NCBI GenBank assembly: GCA_017516865.1
Contig: JAFXAU010000003.1
Span: forward strand, 229,612-293,611
Length of the DNA stretch: 64,000 bases
Direction: 5' to 3'
From: Bacteroidales bacterium
Lineage (GTDB): Bacteria; Bacteroidota; Bacteroidia; Bacteroidales; UBA1715
The position numbers and the translations under genes were made by a program. This document shows positions 54,606 through 62,404 of the stretch, one piece after another. Numbering within the stretch: the first letter of the stretch is position 1; every line of letters begins with the position of its first letter. The notes under the pieces are model-generated. The model had not been told where the DNA came from and ran no database searches. It saw only the letters and a list, made by a program, of their open reading frames with translations.

Positions 54606-55148
54606 TTACGCACTAACGGACTTAATTGTTTTTACTATTTCATCTACTGGCAATTCGTCCGAAACAAGTAACATCGTATCTCTATGAATAGAAAATACCA
54701 TTGGAGCATTTATTTCTTCGTCAACAAAGCATGATACACTTAATGTCAAGCCATTTTTTAGTTTTAAAATAGTATCTATACTTTCATCAAATTCATTATA
54801 AGACGAAACATTGTCATCAAAATCTAACTGGCACAACGCGTTTGCCATTTGATTAAAATAGCGAAATTTTTCTGTGGGAAAACCTTCATTGTTCTCATTA
54901 AATAATCGCTGTAAAATCTTATATCGCTGTTGCATTTTCATTGACAAGATATCTATTGACGTTTCAATACTCTTTTGTGTTTGATAAAAGTCTGATAACT
55001 GTGGGAAAAAAGCCATTGGGGCTCCTGACTGAAAAGAATGCATAGAATACTCTTTTTGATATAATGCTGTTCGAATCCCATTATCCAAACATTTAGGTAG
55101 TATAGGTACCGTTGCAGTAGACAAAGCACACAAAACAATTAATTCCAT
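54606..55148 (-). CDS. Uncharacterised protein of a three-gene accessory module
   Basis: 180 residues with a hydrophobic first segment (LIVLCALSTATVPILPKCLD) that is too weak for a confident signal peptide. A helical middle (ETSIDILSMKMQQRYKILQR) and an acidic beta-rich C-terminal half follow. I recognise no domain. It lies between two other unassigned genes with gaps of 14 and 6 bp, so the three are probably co-expressed and co-inherited. Confidence 0.6.
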   Translation of the reverse strand: MELIVLCALSTATVPILPKCLDNGIRTALYQKEYSMHSFQSGAPMAFFPQLSDFYQTQKSIETSIDILSMKMQQRYKILQRLFNENNEGFPTEKFRYFNQMANALCQLDFDDNVSSYNEFDESIDTILKLKNGLTLSVSCFVDEEINAPMVFSIHRDTMLLVSDELPVDEIVKTIKSVSA

Positions 55149-55162
55149 AACCTCAATTAGAT

Positions 55163-55915
55163 TTATTCTCCAATCTTTTCTATCAAATCTTTTTTTACAT
55201 TCAAAATCTCTGTAAAAAAGCCGTTTATTCCTTTGGAATCCAAGTTCAATATTTTTTCAGGTATACTATTCAAATCTAACTGCAATAGAACAACTTGATA
55301 TGTTTTCTGCCCAGATTCGTCTTGTTTAATTTGCATACCATCAGAAATGCTATGTAATAAATTCATTTGGATGACATTTCCATCGAATGAAATTTCTCGT
55401 TTCAAAAGATAATTTAGATTTACATCTTGTATTGGGGTTCCATCAACAATCGTTTGTTTTAATAATCTGCTCCAGACAACATCCGACTTTGTGTTCTCTT
55501 CTAATCTAATTGCATACAGAGGAGCATAAGCAACACGAGTTACAATACGTTGTTCCTGTTTTTCCAATATTTTTGAAAACCAATCTACACACTTTTTACA
55601 AAATTCTTCCTCTATGTCTGCACCATATTTTACATCTTTAGACAAAATGACATCTATCTTGCCTTGAGAGAAAACAATATTATAATCTCCCTCATTATCA
55701 CATTTCTTGAACAACCGCCACGGCATCCCATATTGTGGCAGATTTGGGTTTTGACCCGATATAATCATTTCTGGAATGTTAACTCCATAAGATTTAGCTC
55801 CAGGAAGCAACAAATCTCTAAACGAATTAAAATTTTCAGGTGTATAACCAATATTAAAGGGAACAAAAATAGTACTACGCAACTGGGCTATTGTCAGATT
55901 TTCTTTCATATACAT
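55163..55915 (-). CDS. Uncharacterised protein, possibly TIGR04255-like
   Basis: About 250 residues. The N-terminus RSTIFVPFNIGYTPENFNSF leads into a beta-rich domain with WRLFKKCDNEGDYNIVFSQG then KIDVILSKD. The end is rich in aliphatic beta strands (TYQVVLLQLDLNSI) and resembles the general layout of the sporadically distributed TIGR04255 proteins, which accompany accessory genes; the match is weak. The frame opens at TTG 55945; ATG 55915 or 55909 is the likely start. It is the first gene of the three-gene module. Confidence 0.6.
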   Translation of the reverse strand: MYMKENLTIAQLRSTIFVPFNIGYTPENFNSFRDLLLPGAKSYGVNIPEMIISGQNPNLPQYGMPWRLFKKCDNEGDYNIVFSQGKIDVILSKDVKYGADIEEEFCKKCVDWFSKILEKQEQRIVTRVAYAPLYAIRLEENTKSDVVWSRLLKQTIVDGTPIQDVNLNYLLKREISFDGNVIQMNLLHSISDGMQIKQDESGQKTYQVVLLQLDLNSIPEKILNLDSKGINGFFTEILNVKKDLIEKIGE

Positions 55916-56122
55916 TTTACTATAACAACACTCAACACACCACAAAAATACGAAATAAATTTTATTTAGAATATTTTATGTATGTAATTTATCTTTCCCT
56001 ATTTGAGAATTTCATTCAAAATCTTTTTTTCTTGCAATCGGTAATTACCCCACCAAAACTATCTATAAAATTATATCCTCAATTGTCTCTCACATTTCAA
56101 TGTTTTTTCTCTATATAGTCGC

Positions 56123-57811
56123 TTACTTCAACCTGAAATTCTTATTCAAAATATCATCTACCTCATTCCTCACAGAGACATACTCTTCCTCATTCATCAA
56201 ACTATCTCCATCCAGTGCAACCACCTTCACATTCTCGTCAACCACTGAATAGTCATCCGATATGGAATAAATAACTTGTCCGTTCTTTGGGCGGTGATTG
56301 ATGGCAAATCCTATCATCTTGTCTATGCTCCGGTCTGTCGTACCATTCTGCTTGAACTCATCTATAACGATGGGCATCATCACAGGCGTACTATACTTGT
56401 ACATAATGGTAAGGTATGAGAAAAAATAGGCCAGCGTTTCTTTGGCGTGCGAACTGCCCGACCCCTTAATCTTTTCACCTAACACGTGATTCTTTAACTT
56501 GTCATATGAACTTCCCAGTTCATTGAAGTAAGTCCTTAAATAAACATTGAAATCATCCAAAATTTCCTCCAGCCTACAGGTTCCTTTCTGTGATTTCAGT
56601 TTTTCTTCCTCTTTGTAAATATCACCCTCCACTCGCTGGATGTTATCTTCAAACTCCAGCTCGTTCTCTATAAACAGCATTTGCAATTTCTCTATCACCT
56701 TATTGTCAAGATACTCCTTCAGGGTGTATTCCTCTTTCCTGGTGGTTACAAGTTTCTCTATCTCTTCAATCTTACTTTTCTGTTCTTCCGACTTCTTGTT
56801 CGCCCGCTCTATTTTTCGATTGATTTCATCCAATTCCATCTTGTATTTGACAATCAGTTCACGACTATCTTCTTTGTCTATGTTCATACTCAGACGAGCT
56901 AATGCCGTGTTCTCTGTCTGCGCTCCACATACAGGACATATCAACACATCTTCATGCGTGATGGCATAGTTAAAGTCATCTTCAATGGCCTTGATATTGG
57001 CATGGAGGGATGCCACCCTACTTTCTTTAAAAAGTTTGTCAAAATATAGTTCTTCCAGTTCCTTTAATATTTTGTTCTGTTTCTCCTTTAGGTCCTGAAT
57101 CTTTGTCACAAAAGAATCAATTTCCTCCTTAAAGGCTTCCTCTGTTAGTGACATCGTATTATTCGACTGCAGCTTTTCCCTGATAATGGAGATAAAGTTA
57201 TTCTGAATTTTTTTTTCATTCTTCCATCTCCTGTATTCGTTTTTCAAAGAAACCAAGTGCGACTGCGAGAGATAATAATCATAATTCACCACACCCGTAT
57301 AATATAGCATCACATTACGCTTCATCTGTTCACTACCAACTTGTGTAAATGAAGTCCACGGTTGTTGCCACCCAGAATCCTGATCAATATAGAAAGGCAT
57401 AAAATAACAGCCAATGGGCAAACGTTTCTTTTGCGACTGGTCAGAATAGTAATACAAATCAAAGCCAAACAACATTGACAGGGCTTTTGCCTGATCATCT
57501 GGGCTATTGGTTTCCGAGAAATAAGTTTTGTCGGGATTAAGAAGGTAAAAGTCCTTACCAATCCGCATAGCACGATAAGTCACGCCGTCTATCTGGAATT
57601 TCAAAAGCACCACAATAAAAAATGGATCCCATCCTTCAGGGTATTTGTTCACGGAAGCTCCAAATACCCCATACAAGGACTTCAGGAGGCACGATTTACC
57701 TGTCCCGTTCCCCCCTTTAATCACGACAACGTCACTGTCGAGGTTTATCCTCTTTGCTTTTCTCTCTTTGTACGACAGAAAGAGAATCTCCTTGAATCGT
57801 ATATTTTTCAT
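56123..57811 (-). CDS. lmuB: SMC/Rad50-like ATPase of a Lamassu/ABC-3C-type defence system (LmuB)
   Basis: Walker A is GGNGTGKSCLLKSLYG (about 33-48). Two coiled-coil arms (about 185-285 and 305-425) flank a zinc-hook-like VLICPVCGAQ with Cys292 and Cys295. The signature-like region GSGSSHAKETLAYFF and Walker B PVMMPIVIDEF lie near the end, followed by YSISDD. At 562 residues it is a short SMC, as in Lamassu LmuB and other ABC-3C ATPases. In those systems the ATPase senses foreign or structured DNA and releases the nuclease. It is 53 bp downstream of the DUF4297 gene, in the same direction. Confidence 0.8.
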   Translation of the reverse strand: MKNIRFKEILFLSYKERKAKRINLDSDVVVIKGGNGTGKSCLLKSLYGVFGASVNKYPEGWDPFFIVVLLKFQIDGVTYRAMRIGKDFYLLNPDKTYFSETNSPDDQAKALSMLFGFDLYYYSDQSQKKRLPIGCYFMPFYIDQDSGWQQPWTSFTQVGSEQMKRNVMLYYTGVVNYDYYLSQSHLVSLKNEYRRWKNEKKIQNNFISIIREKLQSNNTMSLTEEAFKEEIDSFVTKIQDLKEKQNKILKELEELYFDKLFKESRVASLHANIKAIEDDFNYAITHEDVLICPVCGAQTENTALARLSMNIDKEDSRELIVKYKMELDEINRKIERANKKSEEQKSKIEEIEKLVTTRKEEYTLKEYLDNKVIEKLQMLFIENELEFEDNIQRVEGDIYKEEEKLKSQKGTCRLEEILDDFNVYLRTYFNELGSSYDKLKNHVLGEKIKGSGSSHAKETLAYFFSYLTIMYKYSTPVMMPIVIDEFKQNGTTDRSIDKMIGFAINHRPKNGQVIYSISDDYSVVDENVKVVALDGDSLMNEEEYVSVRNEVDDILNKNFRLK

Positions 57812-57864
57812 ACTTCTTGGTACGTAAACTTCTTATTAACACCTTAAGGTTGCCGTTATTCTTA

Positions 57865-59007
57865 TTAGCACATTTCATAAAGTATCAAGCATATTAGAAA
57901 ATCATCACTATGCATCTCTGTAAAATTGTATTCGCACTTCAGTCGAGTTAGAATTTCTTGTGCCCATTTCCATTCATTATAATCGCCTGTTGTCTCATCA
58001 AAAAGCAAGTCTATCGTTTTATAGAGCCGCAGGAACTCATGGTTGTCATAAGCAAGGAAGTTTTCTTTAATTGCATCTATATTTTTTAGTATGCTTCTAC
58101 GTTTAGCTGCCGCATTGTTTGGCAAGTAGCGTCCCAATACATTCTGTATCGCTGTCCTCTTTACCTCATAGTTCTCAAATGTTTCCAATCCTTTCAGGAA
58201 CTGATGAAACTGCGTTTTGGTAAAGGCCTTATGTTTAAGCAGGTCCTTTACTGAGTTAGGTTCCGTTTCGTAATCATTACGCTTCCTGATTTCACCAATC
58301 AGGGTGTCATATACGGGTTTTACTGATACTTTAGCCTTTGGCAGATGTTTGTTGATAAAGTTCGTCAGAAAACCTATGACGGTTGCCTCATGATCGTCTA
58401 TGCTCATCTGGTTTTTAATAAAGTGTAAATACCCAAACACACCATCATCTATTTCTGGCAGTTCCTCTTTTACCCTCTGTTTTATCTCCACTCTGGCTTT
58501 CTCAATCAAGTCAGCAAAATCCAGTTCCTTAGCCCTATTTAGCTTAGCGCCTTTGATGAGCGTTCCACCAAAATTGGCATTTGTCACAAAAAAGAAATCC
58601 CGCGCTTCTGTCGGGAAGTCAAGAGAGTGAATGAGCAGTTTCGTTATTTTCGAATACTTCTCATCCTCTTCCACTTCGTCTGCATCTACTTCATCAAACA
58701 AGGTGGGTTCTGACGATTTCTCATTGGTTTTCTTCTTGTTGACTTGAGTCAGTTGATTCTTCTTCCAACCTCCCGCAGCCGTATTAGTTTTTACTTGATA
58801 GAAATCTATATATTGTGGATCCTCGTCAGAGTCAAGCACAAGAATATCATCTTGATAATCAAATATGACAGTATATGGTTTACCTTCCTCTTCCAATTCA
58901 AGAAGGCGTTTTAATCCCCAGTCCAGCTGATAAGCAAACCTATTTGCAGCCATTGCCCCAGCGTTTTCCCGAGGCTTTTTAGCAACTATACTGTCAAATG
59001 CATTCAT
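57865..59007 (-). CDS. lmuA: DUF4297/Cap4-type nuclease of a Lamassu-like system (LmuA)
   Basis: The N-terminal PD-(D/E)xK domain reads ENAGAMAANRFAYQLDWGLK, YTVIFDYQDDILVLDSDEDP and YIDFYQVKTN. Asp53/Asp54 and Gln71/Lys73 are the probable catalytic residues. It continues with ARDFFFVTNANFGG, a standard strand of this family. This is the dsDNA nuclease fold known from CBASS Cap4 and Lamassu LmuA. The helical C-terminal 200 residues should dock on the SMC partner. An unusual acidic insert (TLFDEVDADEVEEDEKYS, about 100-120) lies in the nuclease domain. It is 41 bp behind the small helical gene. Confidence 0.82.
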   Translation of the reverse strand: MNAFDSIVAKKPRENAGAMAANRFAYQLDWGLKRLLELEEEGKPYTVIFDYQDDILVLDSDEDPQYIDFYQVKTNTAAGGWKKNQLTQVNKKKTNEKSSEPTLFDEVDADEVEEDEKYSKITKLLIHSLDFPTEARDFFFVTNANFGGTLIKGAKLNRAKELDFADLIEKARVEIKQRVKEELPEIDDGVFGYLHFIKNQMSIDDHEATVIGFLTNFINKHLPKAKVSVKPVYDTLIGEIRKRNDYETEPNSVKDLLKHKAFTKTQFHQFLKGLETFENYEVKRTAIQNVLGRYLPNNAAAKRRSILKNIDAIKENFLAYDNHEFLRLYKTIDLLFDETTGDYNEWKWAQEILTRLKCEYNFTEMHSDDFLICLILYEMC

Positions 59008-59048
59008 AAGATTTTTTTTCCTAATAACATTATGCTACCAGATTTCCT

Positions 59049-59417
59049 TTATTCTATAATTTGAACATCTTTACTCTCTATTCCCTCATACACAATTCTT
59101 TTTATTTCATACAAATTCTTCTTTAATTTTTGTATCTCGTTATCCTTATCTTTATCTCCCAACCCTATTATTGACATTTTACGGTATGATACACACGCTT
59201 CGTAAAAACAAAAATCAACATACTTATCAATATTCTCCTTGTGTACCACTCCTTGCTTCATTTCTTCATTAAATGCAACCTTATACTTTTCAAGCATCAC
59301 GGTCTTGAATAGGTCAACTAATATCTTCGTAACCTTTACCCCATTTTGTTCCTCTGCGAGATCCATTTCTTGAAATAAGAGACTCTCCAATTTTTTTCTA
59401 TTATTTATACCTTTCAT
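59049..59417 (-). CDS. Small helical protein, possible Lamassu LmuC / ABC-3C middle component
   Basis: 122 residues from ATG 59417 (the frame runs on to a TTG at 59453). It is highly charged and helical: NNRKKLESLLFQEMDLAEEQ, then YVDFCFYEACVSYRKMSIIG and DKDNEIQKLKKNLYEIKRIV. There is no enzymatic motif. Three-component ABC defence systems contain a small middle protein between ATPase and effector, and size, position and orientation fit. Sequence alone does not prove it, and a regulator is the alternative. Confidence 0.5.
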   Translation of the reverse strand: MKGINNRKKLESLLFQEMDLAEEQNGVKVTKILVDLFKTVMLEKYKVAFNEEMKQGVVHKENIDKYVDFCFYEACVSYRKMSIIGLGDKDKDNEIQKLKKNLYEIKRIVYEGIESKDVQIIE

Positions 59418-59707
59418 ATCCTTCTGTTTTTTATTGTCATAAATAATATACAAAATTTCAGTCTAATATGCAACAAAAATCAAAAATTACTTTTTTCTAT
59501 CTCCTTCCGTTGTCTGTTGTCCACAGTCCGTTGTCTTAAAAAATCACTCTTTCGAAAACTCCCGAATCCGTTGTTCTTCGCTTCGTTTGCAGAGATTTAT
59601 TTTCTGCGGCAAAAATATCTATAAAAGTTGGGATAAGTAAATAATAAAGAGGGTTTATTTGAGAATACACTTACTTTTAAATTACGGCATTGGAATATTT
59701 CCTTTTT
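59418..59707. repeat. Spacer with heptad array and one 34-bp direct repeat
   Basis: No gene is seen. It contains a heptad array at 59502-59536 (AGACAAC/GGACTGT-type units on the minus strand) and, at 59587-59620, one copy of a 34-bp sequence (TTGCAGAGATTTATTTTCTG then CGGCAAAAATATCT). That sequence recurs at 61168-61201 with two mismatches. Confidence 0.7.
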
Positions 59708-59708
59708 C

Positions 59709-59754
59709 TATCTCCTTCCGTTGTCTGTTGTCCGCAGTCCGTCGTCTGTAGTAA
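59709..59754 (-). repeat. Heptanucleotide array inside the wHTH fragment, second copy
   Basis: On the minus strand TACTACAGACGACGGACTGC then GGACAACAGACAACGGAAGG. The units keep the 7-bp period and are read as TTDDGLRTTDNG. Confidence 0.8.
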
Positions 59755-60025
59755 CATATTTCTGAGCTGGACTATTCGGTTTATCAGGTATGGTTAAACG
59801 CAAATAACCACCCAACACTAAATCTTTTACATATATCTTCATGTTTTTCGAATGGTAAGATATTCCTATCCGATCCATTATCTCACGAGCATTTCTCGGT
59901 TTTCTGCAAAAATCTAAAACAACCTTCTGCTTTTCTGATAAAGTGCCAGAGTTAGTATCAGAGTTGGTAACAGAGTTAGTGTCAGAGTCTGCATAAGTTA
60001 ATGAGAATTGGTAACCTCTCCTTTT

Positions 60026-60074
60026 CTTTCTCCTTCCGTTGTCTGTTGTCCGCAGTCCGTTGTCCGTGGCAACA
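60026..60074 (-). repeat. Heptanucleotide array inside the wHTH fragment, first copy
   Basis: On the minus strand CCACGGACAACGGACTGCGG then ACAACAGACAACGG. It follows the codons for PDKPNSPAQKYVA. The flanks match the second copy 320 bp away, so the array moved or was duplicated together with about 45 bp of coding sequence. Confidence 0.8.
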
Positions 60075-60122
60075 TACTTCTGAGCTGGACTATTGGGTTT
60101 ATCTGGTAACAAAATTAAACAA

Positions 60123-60614
60123 TTAGTCTGCTGCAATTTTAGTAACTCTATCACTCAACATCTTCGCAAGTTCGTAAAGCATTTCCAAAATTTCCGGATC
60201 ATTTTTGGGCAATGGTCCAGTATAATATTCTTTATCGTCTTTAATATAAAACAATCCTATGTGCGATTTATCCTCGTCTTTTAAAGGATTTACTTCTATT
60301 TTATTGCTTATAGAAAGAGCCTTGTCATGTTGAAACTCGCCATATCCGTAATATTTATCCTTTTTCTTGGTATTCCAAATACGATAACCTTTTTCAATGA
60401 ATTTCTTGAATTTTTCTTCTGTTTCAAGTTCCGATTTTCTTCCTATAGACACGTATGTTTCAGGACGTTTTCCCAACATACGCAAATCAAACGCATCAAT
60501 GTTTACTTGACGAGTCTGCTCATCGTAATACAACGGAGAACAAAGAAGACGGATTAGCATCTCTTTTTTACCAACCTTTTCCGCGTCATAATCAATCTCG
60601 TGATCAGTTCTCAT
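60123..60614 (-). CDS. Uncharacterised protein, second gene of a coupled pair
   Basis: 163 residues, soluble, charged. Features are RLLCSPLYYDEQTRQVNIDA then FDLRMLGKRPETYVSIGRKS at the N-terminus and LFYIKDDKEYYTGPLPKNDP near the end. There are no recognised catalytic motifs. It overlaps the partner gene upstream by four bases (ATGA), so the two are translationally coupled, as in many toxin-antitoxin or small defence modules. The pair lies between 34-bp direct repeats. Function unknown. Confidence 0.65.
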   Translation of the reverse strand: MRTDHEIDYDAEKVGKKEMLIRLLCSPLYYDEQTRQVNIDAFDLRMLGKRPETYVSIGRKSELETEEKFKKFIEKGYRIWNTKKKDKYYGYGEFQHDKALSISNKIEVNPLKDEDKSHIGLFYIKDDKEYYTGPLPKNDPEILEMLYELAKMLSDRVTKIAAD

Positions 60615-61111
60615 AACATTTTTTTGCTGATAGTATTTTCGATTTTCTTAATATTTTTTTCATTCAGCTCCACTCCAGCAGCAGATTCCTTAAAATTTTC
60701 ATTTTTAAAGACATAAGAAAACGTTTCACCATTAAGATATATGACAAATCCCCCTTTGGGGAAATTCCCCTGTAAATAGATACTAGAGTCGTTTGATGGG
60801 AACAATGCACAATATCTCAAGACATTCTCCGACAACATGGCAATCAATTGTTCCGCCTGCTTTATTGATTTTTTATTCGCTTTCTGTGCCACATTACCGT
60901 CCCATCCTGCTTTCAGTTTACTTATTTTTTCGATTTGTGCATTTAATCGAATATGTTCCTTCTCCGATTCTGAAACCTCAGCAGGAGAATTAAAAACAAC
61001 AAAGTTCTTATTTCTCAGTGTTTGCAAATAAGCAAGCAAGGCAAGATTTTCTTTCGTATTCTCAAATCTCACATAAAAATTCTGTCCTGTATTGGCTTTT
61101 AGCATCGTCAT
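60611..61111 (-). CDS. Uncharacterised GWDG-motif protein, first gene of a coupled pair
   Basis: 166 residues. The centre, KISKLKAGWDGNVAQKANKK and SIKQAEQLIAML, then a beta-rich end (GGFVIYLNGETFSYVFKNEN), follow a pattern seen in small hypothetical proteins next to toxin-like genes (L..GWDG...A...P...A). No enzymatic residues can be named. It is translationally coupled to the 163-residue gene downstream. Together they look like a two-gene accessory module. Confidence 0.65.
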   Translation of the reverse strand: MTMLKANTGQNFYVRFENTKENLALLAYLQTLRNKNFVVFNSPAEVSESEKEHIRLNAQIEKISKLKAGWDGNVAQKANKKSIKQAEQLIAMLSENVLRYCALFPSNDSSIYLQGNFPKGGFVIYLNGETFSYVFKNENFKESAAGVELNEKNIKKIENTISKKML

Positions 61112-61167
61112 AGATTTTTTGTTTTATAAGTCATTCAATCCTCAAATATAAAAATTTTTCACACTGG

Positions 61168-61201
61168 TTGCAAAGATTTACTTTCTGCGGCAAAAATATC
61201 T
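61168..61201. repeat. 34-bp direct repeat, right copy
   Basis: TTGCAAAGATTTACTTTCTG then CGGCAAAAATATCT matches 59587-59620 at 32 of 34 positions in the same orientation. It borders directly on the heptad array behind galE. Confidence 0.8.
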
Positions 61202-61250
61202 CTCAACTCTCGTCTCTCAACTCTCAACTCTCGTCTCTCAACTCTCATAC
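61202..61250 (-). repeat. Heptanucleotide array overlapping the galE stop codon
   Basis: The last galE codons read GAG AGT TGA. The same bases start the array GAGAGTT, GAGAGAC, GAGAGTT, GAGAGTT, GAGAGAC, GAGAGTT on the minus strand. Confidence 0.85.
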
Positions 61251-62254
61251 CCTCTCGGGTTATTCTTCTGCCAGTTCCACGAGTCGCGGCACATGTCCTC
61301 AATGTCGTACTCCGCTTCCCAGCCGAGTTCCGCCTTGGCCTTTGCCGGATTGCAGTAACAGGTCGCAATGTCACCAGGGCGACGAGGCTTGATTGAATAA
61401 GGAACATTTACATTGTTTACTTTCTCAAATGCCTTCACCACATCGAGCACGGAATATCCACGTCCCGTACCAATATTATAAAGGGCCAGCCCGCAGTTTC
61501 TTTGTATCGCCTGCAATGCCGCAACATGTGCCGACGCAAGGTCAACCACATGTATGTAGTCGCGGACGCCTGTACCGTCTGGAGTGTCATAATCGTTGCC
61601 AAATATGCCCAGTTCCTTGCGAAGCCCCACGGCCGTCTGCGTTATGTAGGGCATAAGATTGTTCGGTATGCCGTTGGGATTCTCCCCGATTCTGCCGCTC
61701 TTGTGTGCCCCTATAGGATTGAAATAACGAAGCAGAACCACATTCCACTCGGGGTCGGCTTTCTGCACATCCTTCAGCACCTCCTCCAACATTGACTTTG
61801 TCTGTCCGTACGGGTTGGTGCACTGTCCCTTGGGACAATCCTCAGTTATAGGAATCTCCGCTGGATTGCCATATACTGTGGCAGACGAAGAAAAAATAAT
61901 ATTCTTACAACCATGCGAACGCATCACATCAAGTAGGACGAACGTCGCATTCATATTGTTCTCGTAATACTCCAACGGTTTTGCAACAGACTCGCCAACA
62001 GCCTTCAAGCCGGCGAAATGTATCACCGCGTCTATGGCATTGTCGGCAAAAACAGCCTCCATCGCGGCACGGTCGCGCACATCGGCCTGCACAAACGGGA
62101 TATTTTTCCCAATTATTTCGCCAACCCTGCGCAACGCTTCCTTGTTGGAATTCACAAGATTATCGACTACAACGACAGAATGGCCTTTCTTGTCCAATTC
62201 TATTATGGTATGGCTGCCTATGTATCCGGCACCACCTGTAAGTAATATGTTCAT
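61238..62254 (-). CDS. galE: UDP-glucose 4-epimerase
   Basis: GalE interconverts UDP-glucose and UDP-galactose with bound NAD+. The nucleotide loop NILLTGGAGYIGSHTIIELD is followed by VVVVDNLVNS, the Ser/Thr site IIFSSSATVYGNP, and the catalytic Tyr-Lys in NPYGQTKSMLEEV. IGTGRGYSVLDVVKAFE and RRPGDIATCYCNPAKA are also standard. The length is 338 residues, as usual. The family normally ends ...NPxGYE; here a Ser codon and the stop that follow it come from the heptad array. It supplies UDP-Gal for the polysaccharide and lies behind the four-helix gene. Confidence 0.97.
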   Translation of the reverse strand: MNILLTGGAGYIGSHTIIELDKKGHSVVVVDNLVNSNKEALRRVGEIIGKNIPFVQADVRDRAAMEAVFADNAIDAVIHFAGLKAVGESVAKPLEYYENNMNATFVLLDVMRSHGCKNIIFSSSATVYGNPAEIPITEDCPKGQCTNPYGQTKSMLEEVLKDVQKADPEWNVVLLRYFNPIGAHKSGRIGENPNGIPNNLMPYITQTAVGLRKELGIFGNDYDTPDGTGVRDYIHVVDLASAHVAALQAIQRNCGLALYNIGTGRGYSVLDVVKAFEKVNNVNVPYSIKPRRPGDIATCYCNPAKAKAELGWEAEYDIEDMCRDSWNWQKNNPRGYES

Positions 62255-62267
62255 TTTGTTTTATTTA

Positions 62268-62332
62268 GACGAGAGTTGAAAGACGAGAGACGAAAGTTGA
62301 GAGACGAAAGACGAAAGTTGAGAGTTGAGAGT
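62268..62332 (+). repeat. Heptanucleotide array in opposite orientation
   Basis: On the plus strand GACGAGA, GTTGAAA, GACGAGA, GACGAAA, GTTGAGA, GACGAAA, GACGAAA, GTTGAGA, GTTGAGA. It faces the minus-strand array at 62371-62404, so the two could pair in a transcript across about 45 bp. Confidence 0.85.
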
Positions 62333-62370
62333 TTACTTTTTTGCAAGTTAAAATATCTTCAATTTTTCTG

Positions 62371-62404
62371 CCACTCTCGTCTCTACACTTTCAACTCTCA
62401 ACTA
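62371..62404 (-). repeat. Heptanucleotide array abutting the four-helix stop codon
   Basis: The minus strand reads TAG (stop) then TTGAGAGTTGAAAGTGTAGA and GACGAGAG. It keeps the 7-bp period. Confidence 0.8.

Larger units (their letters stand above)
59708..60154 (-). pseudogene. Winged-helix tail fragment duplicated together with heptad repeats
   Basis: The open frame has no plausible start (GTG inside the upstream gene) and consists of repeats. Its centre, LSEKQKVVLDFCRKPRNARE then IMDRIGISYHSKN and GGYLRLTIPDKPNSPAQKYV, is the C-terminal wHTH of AlbA_2/RecG-like ATP-binding proteins. The end PDKPNSPAQKYV plus TDNGLRTTDNGRR occurs twice, at about 60035-60115 and 59710-59800. The TDNGLRTTDNGRR part is just a translated GGACAAC/GGACTGC/AGACAAC heptad array. 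A third simple repeat (DSDTNSVTNSDTNSG) follows the first. The upstream ATPase part of the gene is gone. Confidence 0.6.

Noticed and set aside
56123..57811. SMC-like protein as SbcC/Rad50 repair nuclease subunit
   Set aside because: It is much shorter than SbcC, has no SbcD/Mre11 partner, and is adjacent to a DUF4297 nuclease.
62268..62404. Facing heptad arrays as an intrinsic terminator after upxY and the four-helix gene
   Set aside because: The arrays can pair only imperfectly and there is no T-tract in the proper place, so I list them only as repeats.
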